From the NCBI GenBank assembly GCA_002507205.1, contig DAZF01000047.1:13267-50101 (forward strand): DNA of 36,835 nt, written 5' to 3'. Positions 33,071-36,835 of the stretch are shown piece after piece. The stretch's first letter is position 1, and every line of letters starts with the position of its first letter. Under the pieces are notes generated by a model that was not told the origin of the DNA, made no database searches, and saw only the letters and a list, made by a program, of their open reading frames with translations. This DNA is from Methanolobus sp. UBA32. Its GTDB lineage: Archaea; Halobacteriota; Methanosarcinia; Methanosarcinales; Methanosarcinaceae. The position numbers and the translations under genes are program-made.

Positions 33071-34261
33071 TCAGAACATTCCTTTTACACTAATATCCCA
33101 GTGAATATGGTAATACATGCGGTATAGGAACCAGCCCATTTTTGTGGTTGTGAATGGTGCAGGGGGAACACCATATCTCCAGGTGGCAATGTAGCCTTTA
33201 CCCATTGTGTTCGGAGTTTCAATTTCAGTGACTATCGGACATCCTGTTTCTCCTTCATAAGGTGTTTTAATACCATTCCCATAAATATCGTTGATCAGGT
33301 TCTGACTTACTGCAATAGCCTGATAGTGTGCACCAATGCCTGTTTTAAGGATATCGACTGGTCCAAGATCTCCGAGAACATATACATTGTCGAAGTTACC
33401 GACAGGGCCACGGTACTGAAGTGTTGCTTTATCTGCAGATAGCCAACCTTTTTCGTCGGTAAGGCCGGAATCTATCAAAACCTGTGGGGCTTTGTGTGGT
33501 GGAACAGTGATCAAGAGGTCATAGTTCACTTTATCTCCATTCTTAGATGTCAATTCTTTTTTAGCAGCATCGACGTTAGCTAGTGGGAAATTTCTTATGA
33601 CTTCTATATTTTTTTCATTTAATTGTCCAGTTACAAACTTGTTAAATTCAGGTGGTCCAATGGGTTCCATCGGCCATACAAGGGTCAATTGCACATCGTC
33701 TCTGTTCTTCTTAATGTTGCGCAGATAGCTTTCAAGCATAAAAGTGAATTTTACAGGTGCACCTGGACATGGAATAGGCATTGAGGCAACAGAAACTACA
33801 ACTTTTCCGCCGTTGATGTTCTTTACCAGATCTCTTACTTTGAAAGCGTCTTCCATAGACGTGTAGAATGTGTTTATGTCATCTGCAAGCCCGGGAACAG
33901 CATCAATATCAGCTCTGCATCCCATTGCAATTACAAGATAGTTATAAGTGTATTTTTTATCACTTTTGACAGTGATTTCTTTATTTTTAAGGTCTACTGC
34001 TGTCACTGCCCCGTCATTCCCATAAAATGCTTTTATTCTGGGGCTTATGAGCTTCTTTCGTGACCTTGTGATATCTTCGGGTGTATAAAGTTCAAAAGGA
34101 ATGAAAGTAAAGCCGCCTTGATTGATATTAATGTCACTTTTGTCGAGAATGGTTATTTCCAATTCATCTTTAGCAATCTTGTTTCTGAATTCCCTGGCTA
34201 GTATATTGGCTACCACCGATCCGGCATAGCCTGCTCCTAATATCAGTACCTTTTCTTTCAT
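33071..34261 (-). CDS. sulfide:quinone reductase-like FAD oxidoreductase
   Basis: A 396-aa protein with two dinucleotide-binding domains: VLILGAGYAGSVVANILA at the N-terminus, NYLVIAMGCRAD near residue 110, and VYVLGDLGPVD near residue 293. Cysteines in MGCRAD, IPCPGAPVKF and TGCPIVTE are placed as expected for SQR-type redox cysteines. The C-terminal segment GWFLYRMYYHIHWD is aromatic and amphipathic, suggesting membrane attachment. In a methanogen the lipid acceptor could be methanophenazine. With its DUF1641 partner it may oxidise sulfide or polysulfide, or another thiol. TATA-like AAAATATATC lies about 40 nt upstream; GGGG precedes the ATG. Confidence 0.85.
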   Translation of the reverse strand: MKEKVLILGAGYAGSVVANILAREFRNKIAKDELEITILDKSDININQGGFTFIPFELYTPEDITRSRKKLISPRIKAFYGNDGAVTAVDLKNKEITVKSDKKYTYNYLVIAMGCRADIDAVPGLADDINTFYTSMEDAFKVRDLVKNINGGKVVVSVASMPIPCPGAPVKFTFMLESYLRNIKKNRDDVQLTLVWPMEPIGPPEFNKFVTGQLNEKNIEVIRNFPLANVDAAKKELTSKNGDKVNYDLLITVPPHKAPQVLIDSGLTDEKGWLSADKATLQYRGPVGNFDNVYVLGDLGPVDILKTGIGAHYQAIAVSQNLINDIYGNGIKTPYEGETGCPIVTEIETPNTMGKGYIATWRYGVPPAPFTTTKMGWFLYRMYYHIHWDISVKGMF

Positions 34262-34392
34262 TATTTAACCCCACATTTTCAATGAGTTAGTGGTTTAGAT
34301 ATATTTTGCGGTACTGATAGTTTATCCCAGTAGTATTTAAGGAAATGGAAGAACCTATCAAAACAGATATCTTATAGCAGTTCTATGCAAAA

Positions 34393-34432
34393 ATCTTTCA
34401 TAGCCAGCACTCTTGAGTGCCGGCTGAAAGAT
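34393..34432 (-). terminator. long hairpin ending the rpsJ transcript
   Basis: ATCTTTC/GAAAGAT (7 bp), AGCC/GGCT (4 bp) and GCACTC/GAGTGC (6 bp) stack into one stem with a 2-nt bulge and one mismatch. On the minus strand it is followed by TTTTT, a textbook intrinsic-type terminator. Confidence 0.65.
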
Positions 34433-34443
34433 GAGAAGTAGAG

Positions 34444-34464
34444 GTTACAGATTTGATCTGTAAC
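34444..34464. repeat. inverted repeat, second of three hairpins
   Basis: GTTACAGAT and ATCTGTAAC form a perfect 9-bp stem with a 3-nt loop, between the other two hairpins. Confidence 0.6.
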
Positions 34465-34472
34465 TTAAAGGT

Positions 34473-34498
34473 TATAGTTATTGCTAGCAATAACTATA
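34473..34498. repeat. 26-bp palindrome just after rpsJ
   Basis: TATAGTTATTGC and GCAATAACTATA are a perfect 12-bp inverted repeat with a TA centre, two bases from the rpsJ stop codon. It may protect the 3' end of the mRNA or be a protein-binding site. Confidence 0.6.
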
Positions 34499-34500
34499 GC

Positions 34501-34821
<321 letters not shown>

Positions 34822-34847
34822 CTAAAAAAAAGGAAAGTTTGAGTGTC

Positions 34848-36119
34848 TTACTGCTTCTGTTTGACACTCATGCACATGCCAGCAGCAATGGTCATACCCA
34901 TATCACGGATAGCGAATCTACCGAGCTGTGGGATTTCCTTTACTGGTTCGATAACCATTGGTCTTGTTGGCCTGATGGTTACGATTGCTGCATCTCCAGC
35001 CTTAATGAAGGTTGGGTTCTCTTCCTTTGTCTGACCTGTCTTAGGGTCAAGTTTCTTGTCAATGGACATGAGAGTACATGCAGTCTGGGTTGTGTGGCAG
35101 TGGAATACTGGTGTGTATCCGACTGTGATAGCTGATGGGTGCTGAAGGACAACGATTTGCCCGGTGAACTCTTCTGCTACTGATGGTGGGTTGTCAGCTG
35201 CACCACAGACATCTCCTCTGCGAACATCGTTCTTACCTACACCACGTACGTTCCATCCGATGTTGTCACCAGGAACTGCCTGTGGCTGTTCTTCATGGTG
35301 CATTTCGATTGACTTTACTTCACCGGTTACGCCACTTGGGTTGAATGTTACACTCTGACCCTTCTTCATGATCCCTGTCTCGACCCTACCTACTGGTACG
35401 GTTCCGATACCGGATATGGTGTATGCATCCTGTACAGGGATACGGAGTGGAAGCTTGTCTGGCTTTTCTGGTTCCTTTAGCTCGTTAAGGCATTGAAGAA
35501 GTGATGGGCCAGTGTACCATGGTGTGTTAGGGCTTGACTTTGTGATGTTGTCGCCTTCGAATGCGGATGTTGGGATAAATGGAATCTCTGAAGCCTTGAA
35601 TCCTACCATACCGAGGAGCTGGCTTACATCTGCCTTTACCTGGTTGTATCTCTCTTCGCTGTAGTCAGCTGCATCCATCTTGTTTACAGCAACGATGAGC
35701 TGGTTGATACCGAGTGTTCTTGAAAGGAATACGTGTTCCTTTGTCTGAGCCATTACACCATCAGGTGCTGCTACGACAAGAACAGCTGCGTCTGCCTGGG
35801 ATGCGCCGGTGATCATGTTCTTTACGAAGTCACGGTGACCTGGGCAGTCTACTACTGTAAAGTAGTATTTGTCTGTGTCGAATCTCTTGTGAGCGATATC
35901 GATTGTAATACCTCTCTCACGCTCTTCCTTCAGGGAGTCCATTACCCATGCGAAAGCGAAGGATTCTTTACCTTTCTCTTTTGCTTCTGCCTTGTATTTC
36001 TCGATCATGTGAGCAGGTACTGCTCCTGTCTCGAACATTAATCTTCCGACAAAGGTTGATTTGCCGTGGTCAATGTGACCGATAACTGCCAAGTTCATGT
36101 GTGGTTTGTCAGCTGCCAT
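34848..36119 (-). CDS. tuf: translation elongation factor EF-1alpha
   Basis: 423 aa from the ATG at 36119 (GGAG is 8 nt upstream; an ATG at 36125 is too close to that site). It brings aminoacyl-tRNA to the ribosome with GTP. G-motifs: GHIDHGKST (G1), [11 protein letters not shown] (G2), DCPGHRDFV (G3), NKMDA (G4) and TSAFEGDN (G5). Domains 2 and 3 follow with [13 protein letters not shown] and [16 protein letters not shown]. The family is normal and complete. Upstream fusA is 120 nt away. Confidence 0.98.
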   Translation of the reverse strand: MAADKPHMNLAVIGHIDHGKSTFVGRLMFETGAVPAHMIEKYKAEAKEKGKESFAFAWVMDSLKEERERGITIDIAHKRFDTDKYYFTVVDCPGHRDFVKNMITGASQADAAVLVVAAPDGVMAQTKEHVFLSRTLGINQLIVAVNKMDAADYSEERYNQVKADVSQLLGMVGFKASEIPFIPTSAFEGDNITKSSPNTPWYTGPSLLQCLNELKEPEKPDKLPLRIPVQDAYTISGIGTVPVGRVETGIMKKGQSVTFNPSGVTGEVKSIEMHHEEQPQAVPGDNIGWNVRGVGKNDVRRGDVCGAADNPPSVAEEFTGQIVVLQHPSAITVGYTPVFHCHTTQTACTLMSIDKKLDPKTGQTKEENPTFIKAGDAAIVTIRPTRPMVIEPVKEIPQLGRFAIRDMGMTIAAGMCMSVKQKQ

Positions 36120-36245
36120 TTTCATATCTCCTTTAGTTAATTCTAATATAATGTATCAGTTTGATTTGCCATAATAGGTCTTTTTACGTTTAAACCTTTC
36201 TGATGAAATAGGATTTTTGCAGCAAAAAGCTGCAAATTTCCGTAA

Positions 36246-36835
36246 TTACATACTCAGGTAATCAGATGCTTGTGGAAGTTCCTTCTTAAGTCCCTTCCTC
36301 TCTCTTATACCAGATACTACTTCATTTGTCATGTTAGTCGGAAGTGTGTCAAAGCCAGCGAATTCTGTGCTCCACATTGCGCGACCTTCAGTTGCAGATC
36401 TGATATCTCCTGCAAATCCGAATAATTCAGATACAGGTGCCTTTGACTCAATAATGGTCATGTCACCTTCGCTGGTCATGTTTATAATGACACCACGACG
36501 TCCCTGAATTTCCTTTGCTGCGCCACCCATCTGGTCCTGTGGGACCTGGATGAATACCTTCTGGTGTGGCTCAAGGAGTGTATCGTCTGCCATGAGCATT
36601 GCTGCCTGAATTCCCTGCCTTGATGCAGGAATTACCTGTGCTGGTCCTCTGTGGACTGCATCTTCGTGCAACTTTGCATCTGTTAATTTTACCTTTACAC
36701 CCATACATGGTTCTCTTGAGAGTGGTCCGGCTTTCATTACTTCCTGGAATCCCTCTAGAACGAGTTCCATGGTCTCATTGAGGTACTGGATACCCTTTGT
36801 TACATCGATGTAGACATTGCTTTCAAATATATCTG
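36246..36835 (-). CDS. fusA: elongation factor EF-2, C-terminal part (cut by window edge)
   Basis: About 196 residues of the C-terminal end are inside the window, and the gene continues past 36835. Seen: [90 protein letters not shown] and the end [17 protein letters not shown]. These are domains IV and V, including the histidine region that is modified to diphthamide in archaea. EF-2 drives ribosomal translocation. It is the first gene of the fusA-tuf-rpsJ run. Confidence 0.96.
   Translation of the reverse strand, partial: DIFESNVYIDVTKGIQYLNETMELVLEGFQEVMKAGPLSREPCMGVKVKLTDAKLHEDAVHRGPAQVIPASRQGIQAAMLMADDTLLEPHQKVFIQVPQDQMGGAAKEIQGRRGVIINMTSEGDMTIIESKAPVSELFGFAGDIRSATEGRAMWSTEFAGFDTLPTNMTNEVVSGIRERKGLKKELPQASDYLSM

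Overview
The window reads as chromosome of a methanogenic archaeon of the Methanosarcinaceae type (a Methanolobus- or Methanococcoides-like organism is my inference). Seen in the sequence: archaeal EF-1alpha, EF-2 and S10 genes in str-operon order, TATA-box promoters, a small siroheme sulfite reductase of the Methanosarcina barkeri P590 type, histidine kinases with MASE3 and GAF-like sensors, and AT-rich intergenic DNA. No methanogenesis gene lies inside, so the placement rests on family resemblance.

Layout. 1-1.5 kb: a methyltransferase gene between two decayed transposase 3' ends. 1.5-7.2 kb: a PLD/zinc-ribbon protein, a large FAD/CCG iron-sulfur oxidase with a Met/Pro-rich tail, and a divergent pyruvate kinase. 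7.2-12.9 kb: a PhnD-like sensor kinase that seems to start at AUU; a minus-strand cluster of sulfite reductase, CGGC protein, ferredoxin and GXGXG protein; a divergent HxlR regulator; PspC and PEBP proteins. 12.9-15.4 kb: glycerate 2-kinase, TatD-like hydrolase and a small membrane protein. 15.5-19.6 kb: a bacterial-type monomeric isocitrate dehydrogenase with its own bacterial-looking terminator, followed by what looks like the wrecked 3' end of an older isocitrate dehydrogenase, then a candidate Re-type citrate synthase. 19.8-23.5 kb: an ACT-domain regulator, geranylgeranyl-reductase-family flavoprotein, HAD phosphatase, a 47-codon ORF, a secreted alpha/beta hydrolase and tRNA-Arg(CCG).

23.6-29.1 kb is the most interesting stretch. 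It holds a 47-nt tRNA-Cys-like element lacking D and anticodon arms, a ThiS/MoaD carrier, FdhD, a SufS-type cysteine desulfurase, a small Cys-containing HTH regulator, a MoeB/ThiF-type E1, MoaE and quinolinate synthase NadA. The palindrome CACAATTGTG (one copy CACAATCGTG) occurs five times, all at the promoters of this cluster. I propose a local regulon controlled by the HTH protein that links sulfur mobilisation, molybdopterin synthesis and the Fe-S enzyme NadA.

29-36.8 kb: a 78-aa protein, two histidine kinases with similar cores and no receiver gene beside them, an SQR-like flavoprotein with a DUF1641 partner, an array of three hairpins, and rpsJ, tuf and the 3' part of fusA on the minus strand.

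All assignments come from reading the sequence and its translations. No database search or folding program was run.
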